Assembly: GCA_020636105.1 (NCBI GenBank)
Contig: JACJYL010000001.1
Location: forward strand, 3,100,001-3,164,000
Source: Lewinellaceae bacterium
GTDB lineage: Bacteria > Bacteroidota > Bacteroidia > Chitinophagales > Saprospiraceae
DNA length: 64,000 bases
Direction of reading: 5' to 3'
Shown: one piece after another, positions 36,243-45,223 of the stretch
Numbering within the stretch: the stretch's first letter is position 1
Layout of the letters: each line of letters opens with the position of its first letter
The notes under the pieces: model-generated
What the model saw: the letters and a program-made list of their open reading frames with translations, nothing else
The model's database searches: none
Told to the model about the DNA's origin: nothing
Program-made: the position numbers and the translations under genes

Positions 36243-37793
36243 ATGTCTCAACAGAGCGATCAGTTTAAGCGGCTAGTAGCCCATTGCAAAGAATACGGAT
36301 TCATTTACCCGTCAAGCGAAATTTACGAAGGACTTTCCGCCGTTTATGATTACGGACCCTATGGTGTTGAATTAAAAAACAACATCAAACAATACTGGTG
36401 GAGGGCTATGGTGGATATGCACGATAACATCGTGGGTATTGACTCTGCTATATTTATGCACCCTAAAATTTGGAAGGCTTCCGGCCACGTTGACGCATTT
36501 AACGATCCTTTGATCGATAACAAAGACAGCAAAAGACGCTATCGTGCCGACCAGCTGATCGAAGGCTATTGTGAAAAGATACAGGCCAAAATAGACAAGG
36601 AAGTCGAAAAGGCACGTAATCGTTTCAAAGATTCCTTCAATGAAGAGCAGTACCTCACCGAAAATCCCCGGGTAGTCAAATACCAGGAAGATATCAAAGC
36701 GGTAATGGATCGTTTTGTCAAAGCGATGGCCAGTGAGGATTTGGCAGAGATGAAAGCCATTATCGAAGACTGTGAGATTGCTGATCCTGAATCAGGCTCC
36801 CGCAACTGGACGGATGTTCGGTTGTTCAACCTGATGTTTTCTACCCAATTGGGCAATATATCCGGTACAGAAGGCAAACTCTACCTGCGTCCGGAAACGG
36901 CACAGGGTATCTTTGTCAACTTCCTCAACGTTCAGAAGACTACGCGTCAGAAAATACCATTCGGCATCGCCCAGATCGGGAAAGCCTTCCGTAATGAAAT
37001 CGTAGCTCGTCAGTTCATTTTCCGTATGCGGGAATTCGAACAAATGGAGATGCAGTTTTTTGTCCGTCCCGGAGAAGAAATGAAATGGTATGAATACTGG
37101 AAGGGCGTGAGAATGAAATGGCACAGGGCTCTCGGCACACCCGCCGAAAAACTCCGCTACCACGATCACGATAACCTGGCGCATTATGCCAATGCAGCAC
37201 TCGATATAGAATTTGATTTTCCTTTTGGTTTTAAAGAACTGGAAGGGATTCACTCCCGTACGGATTTTGACCTGGGAAGCCATTCCGAGTTGTCAGGCAA
37301 GAAAATGCAATACTTTGATCCTGAACTCAACGAGAACTACATTCCTTACGTCATCGAAACTTCTATTGGCGTGGACCGTATGTTCCTGGCGGTAATGAGC
37401 CATGCGCTGGTCAACGAAGTGGTGCCCGGATCCGATGATCCTAATAATACAAGGGATGTCTTGAAGATTCCTCCTTCTTTGGCGCCAATAAAATGCGCTA
37501 TCCTTCCGCTCAAAAAGAATGAAGATGCCATTGTGGAGAAGGCCAGGTACATTTTTGATAAACTCAAACTGTCCTTCAGTTGCCAGTACGACGATACCGG
37601 TAGCATCGGAAAACTTTACCGCCGGCAGGATGCCATCGGTACGCCTTTCTGCCTGACCGTTGATTTTGAAACGCTGGACGACAATACAGTGACGCTCCGC
37701 GACCGCGACACGCTGGAGCAAGTCCGGGTGCCTATCGACGAGGTAGCGGCCATCATTGAAAAGAAAGTAGATATGAAAAATGTCCTGGCGTAA
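36243..37793 (+). CDS. glyS: Glycine--tRNA ligase (class II, alpha2 type)
   Basis: This 516-residue enzyme charges tRNA-Gly. It is the single-chain eukaryote/archaea-like form used by Bacteroidota, with FIYPSSEIYEGLSAVYDYGPYG near the start split by an insertion at about 100-180. The class II motifs (YLRPETAQGIFVNF; RNEIVARQFIFRMREFEQME; IGVDRMFLAV) and the C-terminal anticodon-binding domain (from about 415) are present. It lacks the separate alpha and beta subunits of enterobacteria. Confidence 0.96.
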   Translation: MSQQSDQFKRLVAHCKEYGFIYPSSEIYEGLSAVYDYGPYGVELKNNIKQYWWRAMVDMHDNIVGIDSAIFMHPKIWKASGHVDAFNDPLIDNKDSKRRYRADQLIEGYCEKIQAKIDKEVEKARNRFKDSFNEEQYLTENPRVVKYQEDIKAVMDRFVKAMASEDLAEMKAIIEDCEIADPESGSRNWTDVRLFNLMFSTQLGNISGTEGKLYLRPETAQGIFVNFLNVQKTTRQKIPFGIAQIGKAFRNEIVARQFIFRMREFEQMEMQFFVRPGEEMKWYEYWKGVRMKWHRALGTPAEKLRYHDHDNLAHYANAALDIEFDFPFGFKELEGIHSRTDFDLGSHSELSGKKMQYFDPELNENYIPYVIETSIGVDRMFLAVMSHALVNEVVPGSDDPNNTRDVLKIPPSLAPIKCAILPLKKNEDAIVEKARYIFDKLKLSFSCQYDDTGSIGKLYRRQDAIGTPFCLTVDFETLDDNTVTLRDRDTLEQVRVPIDEVAAIIEKKVDMKNVLA

Positions 37794-37825
37794 TTTTTCG
37801 CAGGCATTATTGGATTAATATTTCT

Positions 37826-37879
37826 AAAAAGGCTGAAATCGGGACTAAGCATATAACTTTCCTGATTTCAGCTTTTTTA
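37826..37879 (+). terminator. Rho-independent terminator after glyS
   Basis: The stem AAAAAGGCTGAAATC / GATTTCAGCTTTTTT has a loop of about 23 nt and ends in a T-run. Confidence 0.85.
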
Positions 37880-37904
37880 TTGGCTTTTGGGCTGCTTTGC
37901 TTGA

Positions 37905-37936
37905 TTTGTACCTATCATAAATATCCGTTATCTTTG
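37905..37936 (+). promoter_or_regulatory. Promoter of the Uma2 gene
   Basis: TTTG (37905-37908), a 20-bp spacer and TATCTTTG (37929-37936) form a near-consensus Bacteroidota promoter. Its -7 box ends 12 bp before the GTG start, so the leader is only a few nucleotides. Confidence 0.72.
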
Positions 37937-37948
37937 AAATAAAAAAGC

Positions 37949-38512
37949 GTGCAACAGGATATTCAATTAGCAAGACGGTTATTCAATATTAATGAATACT
38001 ACAGAATGGCAGAGAGCGGCATTCTGGAGGAAAGTGCACGCGTTGAATTGATCAATGGTGAAATTATTAGCATGAGCCCCATAAACAGCAACCATTCAGG
38101 GTTAATAAATCTTATTACCCGTAATTTATTCACTATCCTGGGAAACTCGGCAAGCATCTCCATCCAGAATCCTTTAAGGTTGAATGAATACTCAGAACCA
38201 GAACCCGACATTGTCGTCGCGAAATTCAAAAAAGACGCGTATCGGACCGCCCACCCCACTCCGAAGGAGGTGTACTTCCTTGTAGAGGTGTCTGATTCTT
38301 CACTTGATTTTGACCGCAAGATAAAGATCCCTCTTTATGCCAAAGCCGGCGTTCCTGAATACTGGATTGTCAACATCCCGGAACAACAGGTCGAAATTTA
38401 CACCCATCCCGGTGACGGTGAATACCTCAACCGCTACATTGCCAAAAAGGGAGACACCGCCAAAGCAACCGGTATCCATTTTGAAATCCCTGTTTCCACC
38501 CTCTTTGAATAA
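37949..38512 (+). CDS. Uma2-family (DUF820) restriction-endonuclease-like protein
   Basis: This 187-residue protein has the PD-(D/E)xK nuclease core: P86-D87 in EPEPDIVVAKF, E113 in YFLVEVSDSS, and a lysine at about 124-126, followed by the family hallmark KAGVPEYWIVN. The start is GTG; no ATG is suitably placed. Uma2 genes are common as isolated or multiple copies in Bacteroidota and Cyanobacteria, and no function is settled. It stands alone with its own promoter. Confidence 0.85.
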   Translation: MQQDIQLARRLFNINEYYRMAESGILEESARVELINGEIISMSPINSNHSGLINLITRNLFTILGNSASISIQNPLRLNEYSEPEPDIVVAKFKKDAYRTAHPTPKEVYFLVEVSDSSLDFDRKIKIPLYAKAGVPEYWIVNIPEQQVEIYTHPGDGEYLNRYIAKKGDTAKATGIHFEIPVSTLFE

Positions 38513-38552
38513 AACCCCTCTCAACGGAGCAACGAGCAACCAGTAAACAAGG

Positions 38553-40433
38553 CTACTTCTCTATCGCATCATACAACACCTGGTGAACCCTCGGGCGAAT
38601 GTTCAGATCATAAATTTTGGTATTAAACCGGGTGGGATAAACCCGGTTGCAAAAGAAAACATACAACAATCCATTGGCCGGATCCACCCAGGTGAAGGTT
38701 CCTGTATACCCGGAATGTCCAAAACTCGACGGGCTGGCATCTTTAGCCACGGAACTGCTCGCCGGATCATACTCGATCAAAGGTTTGTCAAATCCCAGGC
38801 CGCGTCGATTCCCTTCTTCGCAATATTGGCAACGGGCAAATTCTTTTACCGCCTCTTCCCCGATGTAACGTTTGCCCCCATAACTGCCATAATTCAAATA
38901 CATCTGCATAAGTTTTGCCAGGTCTCCTGCCGATCCAAACAGTCCGGCATTGGAAGAAACTCCGCCCATCATGGCCGCGCCTTCATCGTGGACGGTCCCA
39001 TGCAATTGGATCAGCCTGAAAAAGGTATCCCGCTCCGTTGGAACGATGCGGTTCAGCGGAAAATGCCGGGAAGGATTATAAGTCAACGTATAGGCTCCCA
39101 AAGGGCGGTAGAAAGTTTCTTTAAGATAGGTTTCGAAATCCATCCCCGAGCGGTTCGCTACGATCTCCGGCAACAGGTAAAACAACAGCCCTGAATATTT
39201 GTATTCCTGTTTTGCGTTCAAAGGCGACTTCCGAATGGCTTTATAAATCTTTTTTTGCTTGTATTTTTTGTACAACCAAAGATCGTCTGTGACATAAACA
39301 TTGAATTTTGATGAAGAGTCCCTGCTAAAGGTATTTCGTTTAAATGCTCCGTTATTATAATTGTTGTTGTCCCAGCGTTTTCGCCATGGATAGTTTGCAC
39401 AACCTTTGAGGGTACTTCTCCAGAAAGGTATCCAGGGCATCAATTTGGCGTTGTGCGCCAGCATGGAGCGATAGGTCAGATCTGCCTTATTCGATCTTGA
39501 GAAAGCGGGAAAATAGGTTTTCAAAGGAGCATCCAGGTCAAAATCACCCTCTCCATACCACTTCATAATGGCCGGCAAGGAGGACGTCACTTTAGAAACC
39601 GAAGCAAAGTCATAAATATCATCCTTCATGACAGGAGCCAGACTATCGTAAGTGTGGTATCCAAAAGTTTCATGATAAACAACTTTTCCGTCCTTAGCCA
39701 CCAAAACCTGTGCTCCGGGGAAAGCGCCGGCCCTGATTCCTGCTTCAACGATGGCGGCAATACTATCCTCCAATAAATCGGCATTCATGCCAGCGGCAGC
39801 CGGGGGCGCATAGCTAAACCTCCCGTTGGGAGAAAGGACAACGCCACTCCCTTTAACAAAAGAAGTGCTGATATTTTCATCCAAAACGGCATGCGTTCCC
39901 ATTCCTCCAAATACAAGTTGGGCCGCTACCGACTGATACCAGTAAGCTTCTGACGGAGCATAAATGATGGCATCAAAAATGGGCTTCAACCGCTCCAATT
40001 GTGGCATTTGTCCCCGTCCAAAGACGACCAGCACCTTGGGATATTCACCCTGAAAATCCTGCAAAAAAGACAACATGGATCCCCGGTCATCATTTTTTAT
40101 TCCCTCAAAGAAGTCAGCGTTTACCGCTCCGACGAGTAACTTTTTATTAGCCGTTGCTTTAAATTTTTGCTGCCCCCCCTGCTCTCCCAAATGTAGAACG
40201 GGCATGTAATTCCTTAAACTTTCCAGGAAATAACTTTTGGCATCACGCCCGAAATAAGCATAACCTATGGTAAGGTCTCCAAGTTCCTTCACAGGCAAAA
40301 TATCGTTGTTGTTTTGCAGACACACCACCTTCGCTACAGCTTCATTATAACCTGCCAGCTCGTTTTTTCTCTCCTGGGCAGCGCCCAAAAAATAACTTAC
40401 CATGAATAAAAATAAGAAATACAGTTTGCGCAT
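38553..40433 (-). CDS. Secreted serine hydrolase (beta-lactamase/PBP-C fold) with N-terminal GH3 C-domain remnant
   Basis: This 626-residue protein has a signal peptide (about 1-20). A region of about 175 residues (28-205) resembles the C-terminal alpha/beta domain of family 3 glycoside hydrolases (VVCLQNNNDILPV; VVLSPNGRF), without the catalytic GH3 barrel. The class C beta-lactamase/PBP-type domain runs from about 215, with S278-V-S-K281 (ASVSKVTS), a YxG-type second motif (YKYSG) and HSGYTGT near 575. It probably acts on peptidoglycan or D-amino-acid esters. ATG 40433 is chosen over an upstream TTG at 40439. Confidence 0.85.
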   Translation of the reverse strand: MRKLYFLFLFMVSYFLGAAQERKNELAGYNEAVAKVVCLQNNNDILPVKELGDLTIGYAYFGRDAKSYFLESLRNYMPVLHLGEQGGQQKFKATANKKLLVGAVNADFFEGIKNDDRGSMLSFLQDFQGEYPKVLVVFGRGQMPQLERLKPIFDAIIYAPSEAYWYQSVAAQLVFGGMGTHAVLDENISTSFVKGSGVVLSPNGRFSYAPPAAAGMNADLLEDSIAAIVEAGIRAGAFPGAQVLVAKDGKVVYHETFGYHTYDSLAPVMKDDIYDFASVSKVTSSLPAIMKWYGEGDFDLDAPLKTYFPAFSRSNKADLTYRSMLAHNAKLMPWIPFWRSTLKGCANYPWRKRWDNNNYNNGAFKRNTFSRDSSSKFNVYVTDDLWLYKKYKQKKIYKAIRKSPLNAKQEYKYSGLLFYLLPEIVANRSGMDFETYLKETFYRPLGAYTLTYNPSRHFPLNRIVPTERDTFFRLIQLHGTVHDEGAAMMGGVSSNAGLFGSAGDLAKLMQMYLNYGSYGGKRYIGEEAVKEFARCQYCEEGNRRGLGFDKPLIEYDPASSSVAKDASPSSFGHSGYTGTFTWVDPANGLLYVFFCNRVYPTRFNTKIYDLNIRPRVHQVLYDAIEK

Positions 40434-40479
40434 AATCAATGAATTGTTAATTTGAGTGAAGTTAAAGAAAATAAAGAAA

Positions 40480-41817
40480 ATGATAAAACTAAAACACCTT
40501 GCAACCCTATTTCTTGTGGCAAGTTTTTGCTATTCCTGTACTTCCGGTCTGGTTATATCCAAAAAAGAAATCAGGACCGTTACCCAAATGGTAGAGGATT
40601 CCCCCGTTTTCGCCAGGCAATTCACAGGTTTTGTCCTCTACGACCCGGAAACAAAAGAAACCCTGATCAATAAAAACGGCAGTAATTATTTTACCCCGGC
40701 TTCCAACACCAAGATCCTGAGTTGTTACACTGCCCTGAAAATATTGGGAGACAGTCTTCCTGTATTGAATTATTTGGAAAAAGAGGAGGCATTTTACTTT
40801 TGGGGCACGGGTAACCCTTTGCTCCTGCATCCTGATTTTGATGGACAAAACGAGGCCCTTGAACTGTTGCGAAAGGCCGGTAAACCCTTGCGCCTTGTAG
40901 AGCAAAATTTCCGGGACAGCAGGTTTGGGGAAGGATGGATGTGGGACGACTATCCCTATTATTTCCAGGTAGAAAAATCCGCCCTGCCGCTTTATGGAAA
41001 TGCGGTAAGATTTACGCTAAACCCCGGGGCAGAAATGCCGGAAATCTATCCTGAATATTTCAGGGATCTTTCAAAAAAGGTGGATAGCGCAGCATGGTTC
41101 AATGTCACCCGGGACGAAACCCGCAACCATTTTGAATACACCCTGCCCGCAAAAGGTTATAAAACCAGGGTGTTCAAAGAGGTGCCTTTCCTCATTTCCG
41201 GAGCATTATTGCGCAATCTTTTGAGCGACACCTTGGGCATCAGCGTACTTCCCGGGACCTACATCCCCTTAGATTCGCTGGCTGGATACCATACGCTCTA
41301 TGTACCTATGCCTGATAGCCTTTACCGGCGCCTCATGCAACAAAGCGATAATTTTATTGCTGAACAATTACTGCTCATGTGTTCCGACAAAGTCTTTGGG
41401 TTTCAAAATACGCAGCAGCTTATCGAATATGCAAAGAATAATGTGCTTACGGAAATGCCGGACGAACTCTTATGGACTGACGGTTCCGGGGTATCGCGAT
41501 ACAATATGTTCACCCCACGGAGCCTGGTTACACTCCTGGATCGTATGCGGATGGAATTTACGGAAAAACGACTTTTCGATCTCTTTCCGGCGGGAGGGCA
41601 ATCGGGCACCATTGAAAACTGGTACGGTGCCAACAAACCTTATTTATTTGCCAAATCAGGCTCATTGCGCAACACCTACTGCCTTAGTGGTTATATTCTT
41701 ACCGATAGCGGGCGTACCCTAATCTTCAGTTTTATGAACAACCATTTCAAAGGAACCTCCGGGGAAATAAAAGATGAAATGGAGAAGGTTTTGAAATTTG
41801 TAAAGGAAAGGTTTTGA
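40480..41817 (+). CDS. D-alanyl-D-alanine carboxypeptidase/endopeptidase, S13 (PBP4/DacB) family
   Basis: This 445-residue envelope lipoprotein (signal peptide ending YSC, C20) trims or cuts peptidoglycan peptides. The three penicillin-binding motifs are S75-N-T-K78 (TPASNTKILSC), SDN in QQSDNFIAE and KSG in FAKSGSLRN. ATG 40480 is preferred over GTG 40456. Only 46 bp separate it from the divergent serine hydrolase, so their promoters must overlap. Confidence 0.9.
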   Translation: MIKLKHLATLFLVASFCYSCTSGLVISKKEIRTVTQMVEDSPVFARQFTGFVLYDPETKETLINKNGSNYFTPASNTKILSCYTALKILGDSLPVLNYLEKEEAFYFWGTGNPLLLHPDFDGQNEALELLRKAGKPLRLVEQNFRDSRFGEGWMWDDYPYYFQVEKSALPLYGNAVRFTLNPGAEMPEIYPEYFRDLSKKVDSAAWFNVTRDETRNHFEYTLPAKGYKTRVFKEVPFLISGALLRNLLSDTLGISVLPGTYIPLDSLAGYHTLYVPMPDSLYRRLMQQSDNFIAEQLLLMCSDKVFGFQNTQQLIEYAKNNVLTEMPDELLWTDGSGVSRYNMFTPRSLVTLLDRMRMEFTEKRLFDLFPAGGQSGTIENWYGANKPYLFAKSGSLRNTYCLSGYILTDSGRTLIFSFMNNHFKGTSGEIKDEMEKVLKFVKERF

Positions 41818-41852
41818 TACCAATACTGTTAAAAAAAATGGTATTGGCGCAC

Positions 41853-41885
41853 AAAAAAAAAGTCCCGACACTGTGTGTCGGGACT
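41853..41885 (-). terminator. Rho-independent terminator for the large T9SS gene (minus strand)
   Basis: The stem AGTCCCGACAC / GTGTCGGGACT has a 3-nt loop. Read on the minus strand it is followed by a T-run (A8 at 41853-41860). A second, smaller CCAATAC / GTATTGG hairpin at 41819-41847 may serve the plus-strand gene. Confidence 0.85.
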
Positions 41886-42002
41886 GCTAATAACAAATCA
41901 TAATCTCATGAAATAATAAGACGACCTAAATCTTATTCTCTTTTGTGTTTCAGTAGTGTATAAAATAATAACGCTTTTTTTAAAATTTTAGTTCATTGGT
42001 TA

Positions 42003-42026
42003 GGTTTCCTGCCGAAGCAGGAAACC
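42003..42026. repeat. Perfect 10-bp-stem hairpin downstream of the T9SS surface protein
   Basis: GGTTTCCTGC-CGAA-GCAGGAAACC lies 23 bp beyond the stop codon of the large minus-strand gene, ahead of its terminator. It is probably a processing or stabilising structure, or a copy of the CAGG/CCTG short palindrome family. Confidence 0.5.
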
Positions 42027-42048
42027 TGGGATGTTTATGGGATTATGA

Positions 42049-45045
42049 TCATCTAACCAGCATTTTCCCACTGCCGATCTGTTTTCCTTCACTTTCCAGT
42101 TTGAAAATATACATTCCGGAAGGAAGCTGGTTTCGATTAAAATCATATTTGTTACCAATGAACTGTTGAGATCTCACCATTCTGCCTGTAATATCAAACA
42201 GGGTGAAAGTCAATACTTTGCCCTCAAATCCTTTGATCTCAAGGGTTACCGTTTCGTTAAACGGATTTGGATAAACTTTTATTTCAAGGCCCGGCAATGT
42301 GGGTGCATCCAGTCCGACAGTGATACAACTTTCTTCTTCATCAAGAAAGTTTGTACAACCGACTACGTGGTGCGTCACATTGGTGTAAATGGGCTCTTCG
42401 TAATCAAAAAAGATAGCAGCGCTATTTTCGATAATTGTCCCCAGCGGATTGCCCGTTGTTTGCGGGATTGCAAATTTTACAAACCCGCGGGTCAATGCCG
42501 CTTCAGCACTGCTACCTGGAAGAAGTTGGATTTCCTCGAAGGTGAATTTCAGGACACCATTGTCGTAAATCTGAAAATCATAGGGGTGACTGCTTGCTCC
42601 CGGCCTTATCAAAGTACGGTCGAGAAAAGCCGGCAAGGTGTCCCTTATCACCAAACGGTTTATGGTATCAGTTCCAAAGTTTTGAAACACTATTGTGTAA
42701 TTCAAATCGGTTGTAGGGGTTATGATCGAATCTTGATAACCCCTGGGATAGCCTCTCAATATAACTGGAGAGTTGGAACTAATCGCTTCTTGCACATCAA
42801 TTGATATATAGTAATCCTGATCGTTTTCAGGAAACTGTGTCGTTTGTCCTGTAGAATATGATTCTCCTTCTGTCACACAACCTTCCACCGCTACGGTAGG
42901 GAAGTTGTTGCCCGGGTGATCCACTGATTGCTCAGCGATGATCCGGAAGGTGGAACCATTTCCTTCAATGGGTTCTAATTCCTGTATTTCTCCGGGGCCT
43001 AAAGGAAGGATAGGTTCTACCTGGAAAATGATCTGGTCTTCTACGATGAAAGAATTTCTTTCGATCGATGTACTCAATGCCTGATCTCCGACATTCTGAA
43101 TAAAAAACTTAATAGAATCATTTTCACAAATACCTGTCACTTTCAAACTTGCTCCATCCCATCCCGGTCCCGGTTGCAGGCAGAGTGTATCAGGAAAAAC
43201 ATGGGCGCTGACTACAATGGCCTGGTTTCCTAAGATATTATCACAAGCAACCGTTGCCTCGATGGTAAAAGTATCACTCTGTGTCGGTGGCACATCATCA
43301 ATCGCAAAACGGTAAAGATTGCCTCCCAAATCCGTCCCTGCGATGCTGGATGAGATGAAGGTCAGTTCATCGTCGAGTTGTACATCTATATGAGGGTCAT
43401 TGACTGTTACCGGACCTTGATTGGTATAGTTAACAGTGTAGGTAATATCTTCGCAGATAACGGCTTCCCCTGAGGATACATTTACTGAGAGGTATGGGCA
43501 ATTGAGCTCTGCCTCTACAGGAAAATTAAAACTTGTCGTGTCATAGAACGTGTTGAAATTAATCGAAAATTCTGTATTACAGATCGACCAATAATCATTC
43601 AGTGGTAAAAGTGAAACAGTATAAAAACCTGAATCCACTCTTATATCGTATTGGCCATTTTCATCCGTCGTAGCGAAATAAGTGGCCTGATCACTTTCTG
43701 CCTTTACAATCCAGTCTTTCAACAGCACATCACCTGCATGGTAGGCATTACAACCGTCGTTGGAAAAATAAACCTTTCCTACAATATGGTTGGTAATGAG
43801 ATCCCCGTTTTCATCCGTTTTGATCAGAACCACATCGTTGAAAGCAGTAAAATCACTCAGTGAATTATATCCTGCAACGATGTAGCCTCCATCTGATGTT
43901 GGGGCCAGACCTTCTGCAAATTTGGTTCTGATATTTCCTTCGATGATCTTTTCCCAAATCAGCTCTCCGTTTTCGGGTTTCAGTTTAACGAGCAGCACAC
44001 CTGATTTGAAAATGGTTATATCCCGGTATCCGCAGGCAACCAATTCGCCGCCTTTGGTTTCGATGACATCATTGAGGCGGCTTTCCCCTTCAATTTCCGT
44101 CGTCCATACCTCTTCGCCATCCAGATCGTATTTAGCGACCATACTATTGGCCAGGCTGTTGGAAGCTCCTGCAAGGATCAAATAATTGTCCTGTGTCAAC
44201 AACAAATCTCTCACCTCTTCTCCAACCCCGGTTTCACCTATGGTTTTGGTCCAGATGATCCCTCCCGTGCTATTGATTCTTACCAGGAGAATATCGTTCT
44301 GCACTCCGTCTGCTTCTTTGGAAATGGCTGATAAAACGAATCCGTCTTCCAGCGCGACAAGTGAAGTGCCCTCGTCGCGGGTATCACCTCCATAAGTCTG
44401 GCTCCAAAGTTCGTTGCCTTCTTCGTCCACCCTGATCAACAAAATATCGGAAGAATTACCACTGTTCGCTTCGGAAGTCAGGCCAATGATCGCATAACCT
44501 GCACCATCTTTTGCTTTTACAATATCAAAACCCGTCTCATCAAAATTCGGACTGCCATAAGTTTTTGTCCATTTTACATCGCCCTGTTTATTTATCCTAA
44601 GCAAATAAACATCGCTGTAACCGTTCTGTGTTATGGCTCCGACGATCAGAAAACCTTCGTCTTCTGTCTCTAAAATCTGATATCCGTAATCGTTGACGTT
44701 CGCTGCAATACCTTCGCTGTAAGCTTTCGACCAGATGGGTGTACCATCGACATCCGTGCGAACAACATATACATTAAAATCAAAAAACGGATCATTGCCT
44801 GAAAATGACTGGCTAAATCCTGCTGTTATATAACCGTGATCTTTTGTTTGAATCACCGAATAAGCCTGATCTTCACCTGCTCCTCCGAAGAGGATATCCC
44901 AACCCTGAGCATTTACCTGAAAAGTGGCAAATAAAACCAGCCATGTAAAAATACATCTCATTAATCCGTTGAAAAATGTTGCTGATTTATCAAGCATTCG
45001 CTTGCTCATTAACTTTATTTTTAGGTCGTTCACTTTCAATTGCAT
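42049..45045 (-). CDS. Large surface protein with DUF11-like repeats and T9SS type A sorting domain
   Basis: This is a 998-residue exported protein. After a signal-type helix (about 29-46, ending FQVNAQG) come seven or so strand repeats of the form GYIIAGYTxS...DVYLLRIDxxGxxxWxKTYGG (about 48-430), likely a beta-propeller. A carboxypeptidase-like beta domain (about 435-500), DUF11-type domains (about 515-900) and a sorting domain (VYPNPFNETVTLEI, then LPSGMYIFKLESEG) follow. An ATG 12 codons in (45009) could be the true start. It is probably a cell-surface adhesin or structural protein. Confidence 0.87.
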   Translation of the reverse strand: MQLKVNDLKIKLMSKRMLDKSATFFNGLMRCIFTWLVLFATFQVNAQGWDILFGGAGEDQAYSVIQTKDHGYITAGFSQSFSGNDPFFDFNVYVVRTDVDGTPIWSKAYSEGIAANVNDYGYQILETEDEGFLIVGAITQNGYSDVYLLRINKQGDVKWTKTYGSPNFDETGFDIVKAKDGAGYAIIGLTSEANSGNSSDILLIRVDEEGNELWSQTYGGDTRDEGTSLVALEDGFVLSAISKEADGVQNDILLVRINSTGGIIWTKTIGETGVGEEVRDLLLTQDNYLILAGASNSLANSMVAKYDLDGEEVWTTEIEGESRLNDVIETKGGELVACGYRDITIFKSGVLLVKLKPENGELIWEKIIEGNIRTKFAEGLAPTSDGGYIVAGYNSLSDFTAFNDVVLIKTDENGDLITNHIVGKVYFSNDGCNAYHAGDVLLKDWIVKAESDQATYFATTDENGQYDIRVDSGFYTVSLLPLNDYWSICNTEFSINFNTFYDTTSFNFPVEAELNCPYLSVNVSSGEAVICEDITYTVNYTNQGPVTVNDPHIDVQLDDELTFISSSIAGTDLGGNLYRFAIDDVPPTQSDTFTIEATVACDNILGNQAIVVSAHVFPDTLCLQPGPGWDGASLKVTGICENDSIKFFIQNVGDQALSTSIERNSFIVEDQIIFQVEPILPLGPGEIQELEPIEGNGSTFRIIAEQSVDHPGNNFPTVAVEGCVTEGESYSTGQTTQFPENDQDYYISIDVQEAISSNSPVILRGYPRGYQDSIITPTTDLNYTIVFQNFGTDTINRLVIRDTLPAFLDRTLIRPGASSHPYDFQIYDNGVLKFTFEEIQLLPGSSAEAALTRGFVKFAIPQTTGNPLGTIIENSAAIFFDYEEPIYTNVTHHVVGCTNFLDEEESCITVGLDAPTLPGLEIKVYPNPFNETVTLEIKGFEGKVLTFTLFDITGRMVRSQQFIGNKYDFNRNQLPSGMYIFKLESEGKQIGSGKMLVR

Positions 45046-45223
45046 AACAAAAGTCTATTATAATGATTACTAAAACAATGACAGAAAATGCTATTTGTTG
45101 ATAAAAAATTGTAATTTTACAAATCATTTTTTTTAAATAAAAACAAACAAGTTATTGATAATCATTTATTTATAAAAAACAATATTTTGATTTTCCTGTT
45201 GAAAAAAAACACTCTATTTACTC

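Noticed and set aside
41853..41885. Hairpin as a terminator of the plus-strand carboxypeptidase gene
   Set aside because: The A-run lies on the left, so the T-run exists only on the minus strand. It fits the T9SS surface gene instead.
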